A stretch of DNA of 61,694 nucleotides from an uncultured Collinsella sp. GTDB lineage: Bacteria; Actinomycetota; Coriobacteriia; Coriobacteriales; Coriobacteriaceae. The first letter of the stretch is position 1, and each line of letters opens with the position of its first letter. The translations under genes and the position numbers were made by a program. Of this stretch, positions 7,866 through 17,112 are shown in pieces. The stretch covers positions 1 to 61,694 of the forward strand of contig URZI01000011.1 in NCBI GenBank assembly GCA_900552385.1, written 5' to 3'. Below the pieces are notes generated by a model. It did no database searches, had not been told where the DNA came from, and worked only from the letters and a program-made list of their open reading frames with translations.

Positions 7866-9188
7866 CGTGAACCGCCTTTCGTCTCTCTTCGATTTGAAAA
7901 TTCAATAGCTCGAATAAGGCCAACGCGATAACGACCCTGATTCCAAGAGCCGGCGAATAGCAGCAAAGCGTGGCGCTCGTAAAGAGCAGGTAGATGATCA
8001 TTGTTAGCATCAGAGCCCTCTCAAGGCCGCCAACATCTCCTCTGGTGTTTCGGTAAACAGAAATCATCCTCCAGAAGAAAATAAGGTAGAGAACAACGAA
8101 GAGAAGTCCCCATTGCGCTGCTAAGCCCACTATTCCGACATCGCTTATATAGGCGGTTCCGTTACCATGGAGGAGCGACGAAGTTGAAGGAAGAGAGCCG
8201 AAGCCAAGTAGCGTGTACCTCAAGAACATTTCAAGGTAGTAGGAATATGCATACGCTCTGATAGAGGCGCTGCCGGAATAAACGGTATCCGTCGAGCTGA
8301 AAGAGGCAATGAAACTCTCAAAAAAACCCATGCAAAACATTAGGATAACGAGCAGGATGACAAGAAGCTTTTTGATACCCTTGGATAGCCTGCCGCTCTC
8401 AGCGCATATAACTGTGCCGAGCAGCAGGGAACCGATAAGCGCGATATCCTCCATCCTGGTTTGGTAAACGACGACAATGGCCAGGATAAGAAGCACGGTA
8501 CAAACGATGTAAGGCAATCTATTGCGCTTTTCTTTACTCAAAAATACGGCGGAGATGGCCGCATATATCGTCGCGAAGGTCATCAAACCGCCAGGAGGAC
8601 TGAACCTGATACCGAAGTCACGAATAGAAACGTCAGCTCCGCTTGTGTTGGTCATGGCGCTGAAAAGTATCCCACCGGTTACAGAATAGAAAAAACTCTG
8701 CAAAAGCATGGCGACGGCGCAAACCGTAGCAATTACCGTTAACCAATCCATCATTTTTCGATAGGAACCGTCAACAACCATCTGAACTAGAAGAGGAAGA
8801 GCAAGGATGAAAAACGCCACTTCAGAGGCCTTGATTGAGGCACTGAAGGGGCGCCCATAATCTTCATGGAGTAGACGACCTCAACAGCACATACAGTTAA
8901 TAGGCAAAGGAGGTAAATAGGTAAGAAGCAGTCGAGTTTCTTCAAGACGAGATCTTTATAGCGAACGAAATACAGGGCAAAAACGACAAAAGCTGCTACG
9001 CACACAAGCTCCTTGTCCCAGTTTGTTGAAGTCCACTTTCCAAAAAATCCAGGCAAGGAGACAACGCAGGCTAAGCGCGCGTCCAGTACAAATGAAAGTA
9101 AAAGCAAAAACCTGAGAATGCCCGAGGATTCGTATCCGCTATTTTTCGTAATCGATTCGTCCGGAAAAAGACGGTTTACTTCCCGCAT
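7858..9188 (-). pseudogene. O-antigen/capsule polymerase (Wzy-like), frameshifted
   Basis: Two frames, 8787-9188 and 7858-8820, together make a 443-residue protein of alternating hydrophobic helices with a large polar loop near SSTDTVYSGSASIRAYAYSY, the pattern of Wzy polymerases, which show little sequence identity. The N-terminal frame ends correctly at YSMKIMGAP. Adding one T near 8846-8847 (the plus-strand AA) yields GAPFSASIKASEVAFFILAL and joins the second frame. The start at 9188 overlaps the GT2 stop by 13 bp. It is called Wzy by topology and position next to Wzx. As given, the reading frame is broken. Confidence 0.7.
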
Positions 9189-10132
9189 ATCCTCACCATC
9201 CCACGATAAGGCTCACGAACGACGTCGCGTATGCCATCGATTAGAAAGCAGATACGCTTAGCAGAACCATCATGGCGAACGAAGGACTTTGCCACGAAAT
9301 AGAGTGCGTTGTACACGAAGCAAATGAAACACTGCAGCTTGGAGGCGTTGCGTGATTCGAAGCGCATGGTGTTGCGCGTAAGCAAGTAGCCCGAAAGACC
9401 CCCAACCTTATGGATGGAGGCAGAACCCTTGTGCACGATTGAGGCATCGGCGCAACAAACTACCGTGCGCCCCATACGTTTGGCGCGCAGGCACCACTCG
9501 GTCTCTTCAAAGAACAGGAAGTAGCACTCGGGGATAAGTCCGAGCTTCTCCACGTCGCAGGCGCGAAGCATGATACAGGCGCCGCCGATGTAATCACAGA
9601 CAAACGCGCCAGAGAGGGTCTCTCGGGGCACGCCGCCTGAGCGGACGGAGACGTCGCCGGTCCACAAATTGATGCTCGCCCCGGCGGACTGCACGGTGCG
9701 CCCCGTGCAGTCACTCTCCAAAAGCACCGGACCCACGAAGGCGCAGTCTTTATCGGAGTCAAGGTAGTCGGCAAGCTTAGCCAACTCGACGGGATCAACA
9801 ATCGTGTCATTGTTAAGCACGCAGACATGCGTACAATCGCAGGCAAGTGCGCGCCTAATGCCGACGTTGTTTCCACCCGCATAGCCAAAGTTGCCGCCCG
9901 ACTGGATAAGCTCACAGTAGTCGCGGGCAGCCAAGGTCTCGCTGCGCTCCAAGCGCTCAAAGGAACCGTCCGTGGAGGCGTTGTCAATAACGAAGAGTTT
10001 AATGCCGCGAGCGGCTACGGGAAAGCACTCAACGCAGGAAAGCGTATCGTCAGCCCCGTTGAAATTTAATATGACGAAGCCTAGGAGCCGCTCACCGCTT
10101 TCAGCAAGGCCACAATCTTGTTCCAATGTCAT
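9176..10132 (-). CDS. Family 2 glycosyltransferase (rhamnosyltransferase-like)
   Basis: A 318-residue protein with the GT2 GT-A fold. VILNFNGADDTLSC opens the nucleotide-sugar domain, IDNASTDGS follows, then NFGYAGGNNVGI, and the DxD-like motif lies in CVLNNDTIVD. FFEETEWCLRAKRMG is the conserved ED/W-type acceptor motif seen in WbbL-like rhamnosyltransferases. With dTDP-rhamnose genes at the locus edge, rhamnose transfer is a reasonable guess but not proven. The C-terminus has a hydrophobic stretch (CFICFVYNALYFVAKSF) that could touch the membrane. Start and stop overlap both neighbours, indicating translational coupling. Confidence 0.88.
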   Translation of the reverse strand: MTLEQDCGLAESGERLLGFVILNFNGADDTLSCVECFPVAARGIKLFVIDNASTDGSFERLERSETLAARDYCELIQSGGNFGYAGGNNVGIRRALACDCTHVCVLNNDTIVDPVELAKLADYLDSDKDCAFVGPVLLESDCTGRTVQSAGASINLWTGDVSVRSGGVPRETLSGAFVCDYIGGACIMLRACDVEKLGLIPECYFLFFEETEWCLRAKRMGRTVVCCADASIVHKGSASIHKVGGLSGYLLTRNTMRFESRNASKLQCFICFVYNALYFVAKSFVRHDGSAKRICFLIDGIRDVVREPYRGMVRICGK

Positions 10133-11160
10133 CTAAACCCCATATCGAACACCACAGGCTCCAAGAACTTCCTCATGGCGTTCCGCTTCTTCTCAAGGTC
10201 GAAGTACCCGTCAAAGAATCCGTGGTACTCGTCCAATATTTCGTCCGCGGCAATCCCGCGGCTCTCCATGTCGCAAATCGCCCTGACCATGTCGTCGTCG
10301 GAGCAACAGATTGCGTACTCAAGTCCAGTCGAGGCTTCGGCGAAGCCCTCCACGCAACTGCTCACAACGGGTATGACGCCGTTAGCCATGTAGGTGGAAA
10401 TCTTCGTCGGAGTGGCAACGCGGTTCACAGCAATGTCGTCACGGATAACAAAACCATACTTCGCTCGTGAAAGAGCAGCCGGAAGTTCATCCTGTTTTTT
10501 GCTGGCGACGGTTACGTTGGATAGGCCGTACTCCGTGACGAGCTCGTTTGCCTGATCAGTATCCCATGTATAGAACAGCAGCTCTGCATCGGGAATCCTC
10601 ACCTGGATGTCGGCGAATAGCTCGAGCATACCGTCAATGCACTGGTACTTCGACAGACCGCCCGCATAGGTGAAGACAGGGTGCCCGTACTTACCCGGGG
10701 ACAAGAAGGATTCAGGGTGCAGCACCTCGTTGCAACACGGTGCAACGAACGTTTTCGACGCAAGATCGACACGGTATTTCCCCTCGAAATGACGGCGCAT
10801 AGCGTCGGAAACCATGAACACGCGCCTCGCATGCCTAAGTGCGGTCTTCTCGCAAACGCTAAGAGCAAATCGGCGCGCGTTGCTGCCGAACCGTAGATAG
10901 TCCTCCTCGGGCGCAATCCCCTGAGCCCAATAAACTAAGTGCTTGCAACCTCTGGCAACTAGGAGTGCCGCTGACTTTGCCTCAGAGACAAAATACAGAT
11001 CTCGTTTAGGGTCTCCACTATGTATGCAGTCAGGGACATATCGAACGTTAGCCCCTATGTCAGAAAACGTCTCTCCGATTGACTGGATATACCAGTCGGT
11101 AACGAGTCCGTTGTCTTCATAAGTCTCAACCCAAGTATTAGGCACATAAGTACTAGACAT
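10129..11160 (-). CDS. Glycosyltransferase, GT-B fold (family 4-like)
   Basis: A 343-residue protein whose second half reads as a GT4-type donor-binding domain: PVFTYAGGLSKYQCIDGML, then LLFYTWDTDQANELV, and PTKISTYMANGVIPVVSS near residue 270. The N-terminal half carries IHSGDPKRDLYFVSEAKSAA and is less conserved. It would add one sugar to the lipid-linked repeat unit on the cytoplasmic face. The start overlaps the upstream GT4 gene by 8 bp, and its stop overlaps the next start as ATGA. Donor and acceptor are not predictable from the sequence. Confidence 0.8.
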   Translation of the reverse strand: MSSTYVPNTWVETYEDNGLVTDWYIQSIGETFSDIGANVRYVPDCIHSGDPKRDLYFVSEAKSAALLVARGCKHLVYWAQGIAPEEDYLRFGSNARRFALSVCEKTALRHARRVFMVSDAMRRHFEGKYRVDLASKTFVAPCCNEVLHPESFLSPGKYGHPVFTYAGGLSKYQCIDGMLELFADIQVRIPDAELLFYTWDTDQANELVTEYGLSNVTVASKKQDELPAALSRAKYGFVIRDDIAVNRVATPTKISTYMANGVIPVVSSCVEGFAEASTGLEYAICCSDDDMVRAICDMESRGIAADEILDEYHGFFDGYFDLEKKRNAMRKFLEPVVFDMGFR

Positions 11161-12349
11161 TTACGGCCCCCACCTTACAGGTTGCTAACGCGCCGTTGGT
11201 CATCATGTCCATCCAGTTTGCGATCGAAGCGACGCGTTTACGCAGCTCGAGTCTCGGAGCCCTGTCAAGGCTCCCCTGGGCCAAACGGGCGCGCAGCTCG
11301 CCGTCGTCACGAAGCCGGGCAATAGCGGTGGCAATCGCATTTATGTCATCGGGGTCGACGAGAATCGAGTTGTCATCCCCGCATATGTCGTAGTTAAAGC
11401 TCCGATCAGCAGAAATGATGGGTAGTCCGCAGCTAATCGCCTCGACAATAGCCGTACAACATCCTTCGATTTGCGTGGGAAGGACAAAGGCGTCCAAAGC
11501 GCTCAGGAAAATCGGCAACTCGCTATTATCAACCGGCCCAGCATTTAAGCACCGCTCGCACGAGGGATCCTGCGGGCCTTTACCCGCACAAGCAAAATAT
11601 ACAGCGTCGAGGCTTTCAGCCGCCTGCTTCAGACGCAAGGGGCCCTTTTCCGTCTCGAGCCTTCCCACCATACCCACGACGAAAGCGTTTTCATCCCATC
11701 CAAGTAAGCGTCGAGAAGCCTTCTTATCGCGCGGGTAAAAGCGATCACCGCGGCAGCCATTCGGGGAAATTAAGACCTGCTTCGGCTTGACAACTCCAGC
11801 ATGGAGCAGGTAATCCCTGTTGTTCTGTGAAACAGCCACGACTCCGCATAGCGAGTCGAAGACTTTGGCCAACGCATCGTTGCCAAAATACCGATCGCCA
11901 AAATAAAGGCCTTCGCCACTTTGGAAGAACGAGGGGACTCCAGTCGTCTTACTGAGCTTCGCTGCGGCAACGCCGCAAGGACAAAGGAACTCCCCGAAGA
12001 ACAACGCAGGGTCGATGGAGAAATCGCGCAAGGCCTTGTTTGCAGCACCAACATAGTTCGACACGGTAAAACTGACACGCTGTTTGTTGAGGGGACCAGG
12101 CCTTTGGCCCATGCTCAGGTAGCGGGGGCGCACAATGCGAACGTTGCTGCCTTGCTCGGTCATCTCAACGGTCTCTAGGGGCAGCTTCCGGTTGGTCTTA
12201 TTCAAGTTGACCGCAGAGGGACACACCACAACGCATTCGTACCCCAGATCAGCAAAGGTCCACGCGGTCTGTTGCGTGAAAACATTAATGTTCGGGTCGA
12301 ACTCGTTTGGATATTTGTTGGCTAGAATTACAAGCTGCTTCATCATCAT
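11153..12349 (-). CDS. Family 4 glycosyltransferase
   Basis: A 398-residue GT-B enzyme. The N-terminal Rossmann domain begins MMMKQLVILANKYPNEFDPN and contains QSGEGLYFGDRYFGN. The C-terminal domain has FVVGMVGRLETEKGPLRLKQ and the ExxxxxxE-type donor motif region LPTQIEGCCTAIVEAISCGL. Three consecutive ATG codons make the exact start ambiguous (12349, 12346 or 12343); the first overlaps the stop of the ATP-grasp gene as ATGA. It acts in repeat-unit assembly. The specific sugar is unknown. Confidence 0.88.
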   Translation of the reverse strand: MMMKQLVILANKYPNEFDPNINVFTQQTAWTFADLGYECVVVCPSAVNLNKTNRKLPLETVEMTEQGSNVRIVRPRYLSMGQRPGPLNKQRVSFTVSNYVGAANKALRDFSIDPALFFGEFLCPCGVAAAKLSKTTGVPSFFQSGEGLYFGDRYFGNDALAKVFDSLCGVVAVSQNNRDYLLHAGVVKPKQVLISPNGCRGDRFYPRDKKASRRLLGWDENAFVVGMVGRLETEKGPLRLKQAAESLDAVYFACAGKGPQDPSCERCLNAGPVDNSELPIFLSALDAFVLPTQIEGCCTAIVEAISCGLPIISADRSFNYDICGDDNSILVDPDDINAIATAIARLRDDGELRARLAQGSLDRAPRLELRKRVASIANWMDMMTNGALATCKVGAVNV

Positions 12350-13431
12350 GCCTGAAGGTAGGGGTTTTTCTTGAGAAGCTTAGGGAGAAGCTCAGCCTCC
12401 TTGTCGCCAAGAATCGGCCCGATAAAGATCTGGTGCCAATCGATGAGGGAGTCGATGAGGTTGTATTCAATAATCTTAGGGACGCCCGACTCATCGAGGG
12501 TGACATCCCAACTGATGATGCCGAAATGGGCAAGCCTCGGATGCAGGTCGCACACGAGTTGTTTCGCGTCCTCCCAGAACGGAATGCGCTCGCCGCTCCT
12601 CTTCATTCCAGCCTCCTGGGCAGTGTAGACTTTCATGTCATGGTCTACGAGCTTGCCGCCGATCGCGCCAGTTTCCACATCGATGCTCACCGCGTAGCCA
12701 CCGGAAACGAAGTTGTCCACGACGCTGCCGGCCTTGCCCATCCTCATAGAGGCACACAGAATGTCAACCTTGCCGTCGAGGAAAACCGACACAACGCGCA
12801 CGGACTGCACCGAGGTTGGGTTGAAGGACTGCAGGAACTTGTGCTGCTTGAAGATCTCCTGAACGCAGAAGTTGCCGTCGAAGTCAGCTCGAGCCCGCTC
12901 GATTTGCTTAGCATCCATGCAGGCGCCGCTCACCTTGGAAACGCCACGTCCGCCACCGGACTCGATGGTCGGCTTCAAAATATAGTTGGAATTTTTCGCG
13001 AGTAAATCTGCCGCTTGCTGTGCAGTCACAGGGCGGTATTCACCGTCAAGTAGGCTGCCCGAGATGCAGCGCACGACCGTGTCGAGCGTATTCTCCCTGC
13101 CCAGCACAAGGTCGAAATAATTCTTATCAGTGAAGGCCCCACAGTACTTAAGTGCGTTGTGGTTTGGTTCTATGATCTCCGTCCAGATTTCCGTGGAGAT
13201 CAGGCCTGGTTCGGGCTTAAGTCCGCGGTCCGCGTAAAGACGATAGTCGTCGAGTTTCGGCTTCAGCCCGTAGCGCTTCCAGTAGTCGTAGATGGCGCGC
13301 TTGTCCTCAGGTTTGATGGGTGCGCAGCCTTTGGCCCTGTCCCGGTCGATACAGATGTAGACCTGCCGCATGACAAAGCGATAGATCGAGAGGTAAAGTG
13401 AGTATAGAAGAGAGAAGAACTTGTCTTTCAT
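12346..13431 (-). CDS. Sugar-transfer-associated ATP-grasp protein
   Basis: Encodes 361 residues. The start at 13431 is chosen because GGAG lies 7 bases upstream and the preceding stop and this ATG form TAATG; ATG 13437 is possible. The ATP-grasp core is seen as SNYILKPTIESGGGRGVSKV (lysine and glycine-rich nucleotide loop), SVRVVSVFLDGK, and WDVTLDESGVPKIIEYNLID with the metal-binding acidic and Asn residues. Family members occur in polysaccharide clusters and are thought to ligate an acidic group to an amine, but substrates are undefined. The adjacent gene encodes a second, TupA-like ATP-grasp protein, so the polymer may bear amide-linked substituents. Confidence 0.8.
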   Translation of the reverse strand: MKDKFFSLLYSLYLSIYRFVMRQVYICIDRDRAKGCAPIKPEDKRAIYDYWKRYGLKPKLDDYRLYADRGLKPEPGLISTEIWTEIIEPNHNALKYCGAFTDKNYFDLVLGRENTLDTVVRCISGSLLDGEYRPVTAQQAADLLAKNSNYILKPTIESGGGRGVSKVSGACMDAKQIERARADFDGNFCVQEIFKQHKFLQSFNPTSVQSVRVVSVFLDGKVDILCASMRMGKAGSVVDNFVSGGYAVSIDVETGAIGGKLVDHDMKVYTAQEAGMKRSGERIPFWEDAKQLVCDLHPRLAHFGIISWDVTLDESGVPKIIEYNLIDSLIDWHQIFIGPILGDKEAELLPKLLKKNPYLQA

Positions 13432-14333
13432 TAACATGCTCCAGTAGTAGTGGTCTTTGGCAACTCCATCTTGCTCCCCAGTTCGCAATCGAGCCCATCC
13501 GGCTGCTCCTCATCAGCGTAGAAGGGATCGAAACCGCCCCCAGTGTAAAAAGTCATCTCGCCGAAGAAAGGCTTGCCCGCGATGTTGTAAAGGTCAACTC
13601 GTACGTGCGGAAGACCCTCCGCCAACGTCTCGGCAAGCCTGGGCATCAATTCGTAGTTCTCGGGCTTTTCGGTAGGTTTACGATTGGACACTTCGTGATT
13701 AATGTCTCCACGTTGTTCCCAGCATGGAGTGAAATACTGCATGTCGTGCGCTGTGAAGCGGTCGGCATCGGTCTGCACGAGTGCCGCCTTTCCGTCGAAG
13801 CAGTAGAACTTATAGTCGGTCGGGGTCTGCCTACCCGGTTCGTCAAGGTACGCCTCGGCCACCACACGAGGCGTTATATCCCTGTAGGCCCACTCCCGAC
13901 CCTGCCAGTACCAGTTCCGTTGAAGCGCGGTGCGTAGGCGTTTCTTGGCGACCTCAAAATCGAATCTGGATTTGTCTGTGCACACGATTGTGCTCTGCGA
14001 GTCGTGTGTGCACTTCAGCACGAACTTTTCCGGCAACTCATCAATGTCGATATCTTCCACCGAATCGTAGACGCCATAAAGCGGCACAAGGTATTCATCG
14101 CCGATACGCTCCCTGACAAAGGATCGCACGTCATACTTGTCAACAAGTGTGGTCAAGACTGGATTGTGATAATGCAGTTTGCACCACTGTAGCTTCTCAT
14201 TAAAGGTCTTGGGATGATCAAGATCGAGCTTATAGTGCAGCTTTGCTTTGAAGCACATGCGTATAAATACCTCATCGGGGATAAAACGCAAGTTGTTCCT
14301 CAGAGAAAGCGCGAATCTTTTCTTTAGTTTCAT
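13431..14333 (-). CDS. TupA-like ATP-grasp protein
   Basis: A 300-residue protein. The N-terminal segment has PKTFNEKLQWCKLHYHNPVL followed by DKYDVRSFVRERIG, the hallmark opening of TupA-like ATP-grasp proteins (named for teichuronopeptide synthesis). FVLKCTHDSQSTIVC and TPTDYKFYCFDGKAAL are the ATP-binding parts, and HVRVDLYNIAGKPFFGEMTF is the metal-binding end. Such proteins are predicted to form amide bonds on cell-wall or capsule sugars. It overlaps the PssE-like gene by ATGA and abuts the second ATP-grasp gene. The function is inferred from family and context only. Confidence 0.82.
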   Translation of the reverse strand: MKLKKRFALSLRNNLRFIPDEVFIRMCFKAKLHYKLDLDHPKTFNEKLQWCKLHYHNPVLTTLVDKYDVRSFVRERIGDEYLVPLYGVYDSVEDIDIDELPEKFVLKCTHDSQSTIVCTDKSRFDFEVAKKRLRTALQRNWYWQGREWAYRDITPRVVAEAYLDEPGRQTPTDYKFYCFDGKAALVQTDADRFTAHDMQYFTPCWEQRGDINHEVSNRKPTEKPENYELMPRLAETLAEGLPHVRVDLYNIAGKPFFGEMTFYTGGGFDPFYADEEQPDGLDCELGSKMELPKTTTTGAC

Positions 14334-14821
14334 CGCACGCCTCCAACGCCATCGATGTAATCAGAAAGGTCGGCGCAGAATCGCGCCGCGTTGCTCTTGT
14401 AGGGCAGGTAATCCTTGGAAAGCACCCGCGCATAAGCGGCGGGCAGGTCGGTCGGGTCCATACACGGCTCGATCAGACCCATGTCCCCGAACTGTCGAAC
14501 AATCTCGATCTGGTGATCATCCACATGTTCGCCGTATTTTGCTAGACGCGGAACAGCGATGACTTTCTTGTTGTCCTTAACGGCGCCGATGATGGCGCCA
14601 GTGCCTCCATGGGTTACCACGACATCGCAAGCATCCATATGAATGCGGAAGGAATCGCGATCGAGAAATGCCTCGTGTTCCAAATACTCAGGAATGTAAG
14701 TGCATACACCCGTTTGAGCAAAAGCTCCATCCCCAGCAACACCGCTAGCAACGAGAGCATCTACCGCCCTGATCAATCTGTCGAATTGGAACTTCTGGGA
14801 GCCTACGGTAACAAAAATCAT
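14330..14821 (-). CDS. PssE/Alg13-like glycosyltransferase catalytic subunit
   Basis: A 163-residue protein equivalent to the C-terminal half of a GT28-type enzyme. MIFVTVGSQKFQFDRLI opens it, and VVVTHGGTGAIIGAVKDNKK is the nucleotide-sugar binding loop. It pairs with the PssD/Alg14-like membrane partner encoded just upstream (12 bp gap). Together they usually add the second sugar to the undecaprenyl-linked primer in capsule synthesis. Length is normal for the split subunit. Its stop overlaps the start of the TupA-like gene (ATGA). Confidence 0.9.
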   Translation of the reverse strand: MIFVTVGSQKFQFDRLIRAVDALVASGVAGDGAFAQTGVCTYIPEYLEHEAFLDRDSFRIHMDACDVVVTHGGTGAIIGAVKDNKKVIAVPRLAKYGEHVDDHQIEIVRQFGDMGLIEPCMDPTDLPAAYARVLSKDYLPYKSNAARFCADLSDYIDGVGGVR

Positions 14822-14833
14822 GCGACAGCCTCC

Positions 14834-15307
14834 CTAGTACACGCCACCGACAAAGCGGGCATTAGGGTACACGGATAGCATCGACTCCCACTGCACGTAA
14901 AAGCGATCGGCGCGTTTACTTAGCAGCTTTCCCGTCATGGTTGGTGAGTCAGTTTTCGCGAAAGACTCAACATACACAAGTTTGGCGCCCATTGCATGCC
15001 CGATCAGGCAAAACGGGATGGTGGCCAGTACCCCCGTGCACACAATCACGTCGGGGCGTTCAGTGAGCCAATAACATAGAGACGTCACGGCATTGACAAT
15101 CATTCGAGGAAGAAAGCTTGCCTCGTGTCGATTCACCTGGCGCACATAGCGAGCCCGCACGGGCAGCTTGGCATCGTAGGCAGTCTTTTCGGTGAGGATG
15201 AAACTGTCGTAGCGCTCCATCAAAGGCTTAAGCTCAAGTAACTGCTCCAGATGCCCACCAGATGACGCAGCAAAGCACACTTTTATGTCCTTGCGGCACC
15301 TCGTCAT
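14834..15307 (-). CDS. PssD/Alg14-like glycosyltransferase membrane subunit
   Basis: A 157-residue protein with the Alg14/PssD opening KVCFAASSGGHLEQLLELKP and the central PDVIVCTGVLATIPFCLIGH stretch, then KLVYVESFAKTDSPTMTGK. It recruits the Alg13-like catalytic partner to the membrane. The ATG is 3 bp after the ugd stop, so it is the first intact gene of the polysaccharide operon in this window. No N-terminal membrane helix is obvious. The length is typical of the split family. Confidence 0.9.
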   Translation of the reverse strand: MTRCRKDIKVCFAASSGGHLEQLLELKPLMERYDSFILTEKTAYDAKLPVRARYVRQVNRHEASFLPRMIVNAVTSLCYWLTERPDVIVCTGVLATIPFCLIGHAMGAKLVYVESFAKTDSPTMTGKLLSKRADRFYVQWESMLSVYPNARFVGGVY

Positions 15308-15310
15308 GAA

Positions 15311-16052
15311 CTAATCCCTCTTAAACAAATCGCGCGTATAAACCTTGTCCGCCACGTCCGCGAGCTCGTCGCTCCAGCGGTTGGCGACGATCACGTCGCA
15401 GCCGGCCTTGAAGGCCCCCAGGTCGCGGGTGACCTCGGACCCGAAGAACTCAGGCGCGTCCAGCGTGGGCTCGTAGACCACCACGGGCACGCCCTTGGCC
15501 TTCACGCGCTTCATGACGCCTTGGATGGAGCTCGCGCGGAAGTTGTCGGAGTTGGACTTCATCGTCAGGCGGTAGACGCCCACGACCGGCTTCGGCTTGC
15601 CCTCGTACACGCGGTCCCACACCATCTGCAGCACCTCGTCGGCCACGAAGCCCTTGCGGGTGCGGTTGGCCTCCACGATGGCCTCGATCAGGTTCTGGGG
15701 CACGTCCCTGTAGTTGGCCAGCAGCTGCTTGGTGTCCTTGGGCAGGCAGTAGCCGCCGCAGCCGAAGCTGGGGTTGTTGTAGTGGCTGCCAATGCGCGGC
15801 TCCAGGCACACGCTGTCGATGACGTCGCGGGTGTTGAGGCCGCGGACCTCGCAGTAGGTGTCGAGCTCGTTGAAGTAGGCCACGCGCAGCGCCAGGTAGT
15901 TGTTAGCGAAGAGCTTCACCGCTTCGGCCTCGGTGGTGCCCAGCACGAGCTCGGGGATGCCCTTGGAGCCGTCGGCGTTCACGCGCTCGAGCTCGGCGGG
16001 GTCGCCGCTTTGCGGCCGCGACGGCGTAGGCGTCCTCCTTCGGTGCGCCCAC
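15311..16052 (-). pseudogene. ugd: UDP-glucose 6-dehydrogenase, 5'-truncated and frameshifted remnant
   Basis: The readable frame (15311-15982 and a little upstream) carries the central and C-terminal UDP-glucose/GDP-mannose dehydrogenase domains: TTEAEAVKLFANNYLALRVA, the catalytic cysteine in NPSFGCGGYCLPKDTKQLL, and the C-terminal UDP-binding domain. The NAD-binding N-terminal domain is missing. Upstream, VGAPKEDAYAVAAAK (16049-16005) is in a different frame, and beyond 16052 nothing ugd-like is seen. Normal enzymes are near 390 residues; this open frame is 223. The GC content is high, like rfbA. I read it as the conserved flank left by recombination that replaced the cassette. It could not make UDP-glucuronate. 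Confidence 0.8.
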
Positions 16053-16179
16053 CAATGGGCATCCCCGATCGAGAGGAAAGCATCAGGAACAGGATGGTTA
16101 GCTGAGCGCTAATATTCTCCTGGAAAGCGAGTGGTATGATTCGATCAACAAGCTTTCGAATCGAAAAGGCGGAATAAGC

Positions 16180-17103
16180 ATGGGAAATCCCGTGATAACA
16201 CTCAGGGACTTGATGCCGGTGGCACACCCCAAGAAGACCAAGGTTAAGTTCAACATGAACGCTGGCGACGTGAGCCTACGCGCGTACGACCTGCTGCTAA
16301 AAGATACCTCGACCACCGAGAGGACCGATAGCGGCTCGCGATGGTACGAAATGAACGCGTGGAGGAGCGCGACGGGGCAGGCGAACAACAACCTCAACCA
16401 TGCAGAGTACCTGCTCTCGTTCGCCCAGTACTACACCTACGGGCCAGAGTACTTCATCTTCGGCGGCATGCACAAAGTGGAGAAGGTGGTGCCCGAGGTG
16501 CTGGGCGGCGTGGGCTACAAGCTGACGCTTCTTCCTGATTACGAGGCCTACATCAAGCGTCTTATCATCAAGCTGAAAAAGCCGATCGGACGCGATATCT
16601 ACAATAAGTTCTACGAGAACACAATGCGAGACTTTGAACCCGTTGTATACGAGTACTCGATGAGCCTGGGCAACGTGAGCCCCTTCCCCGGCTACAAGTA
16701 CGTTCGCATCGACCACAAGACACTGCAGGCCGTCATCGCTAGCGTGGGCTCCGACTGGTACTGGGCGTTGGACAACGTGAAGGGCGTCTACTGCATCACC
16801 GACACCGCGACGGGAAAGCTCTACGTGGGCTCGGCATCGGGCGACAGCAAGAAGGACGCAGGCGCGGACCTGGGTATCTGGCAGCGTTGGAGCGCCTATG
16901 CCAACCCCGAGGACCCTACGGGCGGCAACAAGGCATTCAAGGCCATTATGGCTGAGCACGGGGCTGGGTACATCATCGAGAACTTTACCTACTCCATCCT
17001 TGAGGTATGCGACACAAAGATGACCACTGCCGAAGTGTGCGAGCGCGAGAGCCATTGGAAGGACGTATTGGGATCGCGCAAGTTTGGCATGAACTGGAAT
17101 TAG
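16180..17103 (+). CDS. GIY-YIG nuclease family protein with unknown N-terminal domain
   Basis: A 307-residue protein. The C-terminal part (about residues 200-307) is a GIY-YIG domain: GVYCITDTATGKLYVGSASG contains both motif strands, the following WQRWSAYA supplies the conserved Arg, and EVCERESHWKDVLGS supplies the catalytic Glu. The N-terminal 190 residues are a soluble domain I do not recognise; it may give target specificity. AAGGCGGAA precedes the ATG. It is transcribed divergently from the broken ugd and is followed after 9 bp by an ADP-ribosylglycohydrolase stump and tRNA-Ala. It could be a defence or mobile-element-derived nuclease; no transposase is nearby. Confidence 0.85.
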   Translation: MGNPVITLRDLMPVAHPKKTKVKFNMNAGDVSLRAYDLLLKDTSTTERTDSGSRWYEMNAWRSATGQANNNLNHAEYLLSFAQYYTYGPEYFIFGGMHKVEKVVPEVLGGVGYKLTLLPDYEAYIKRLIIKLKKPIGRDIYNKFYENTMRDFEPVVYEYSMSLGNVSPFPGYKYVRIDHKTLQAVIASVGSDWYWALDNVKGVYCITDTATGKLYVGSASGDSKKDAGADLGIWQRWSAYANPEDPTGGNKAFKAIMAEHGAGYIIENFTYSILEVCDTKMTTAEVCERESHWKDVLGSRKFGMNWN

Positions 17104-17112
17104 GTGTGTACC

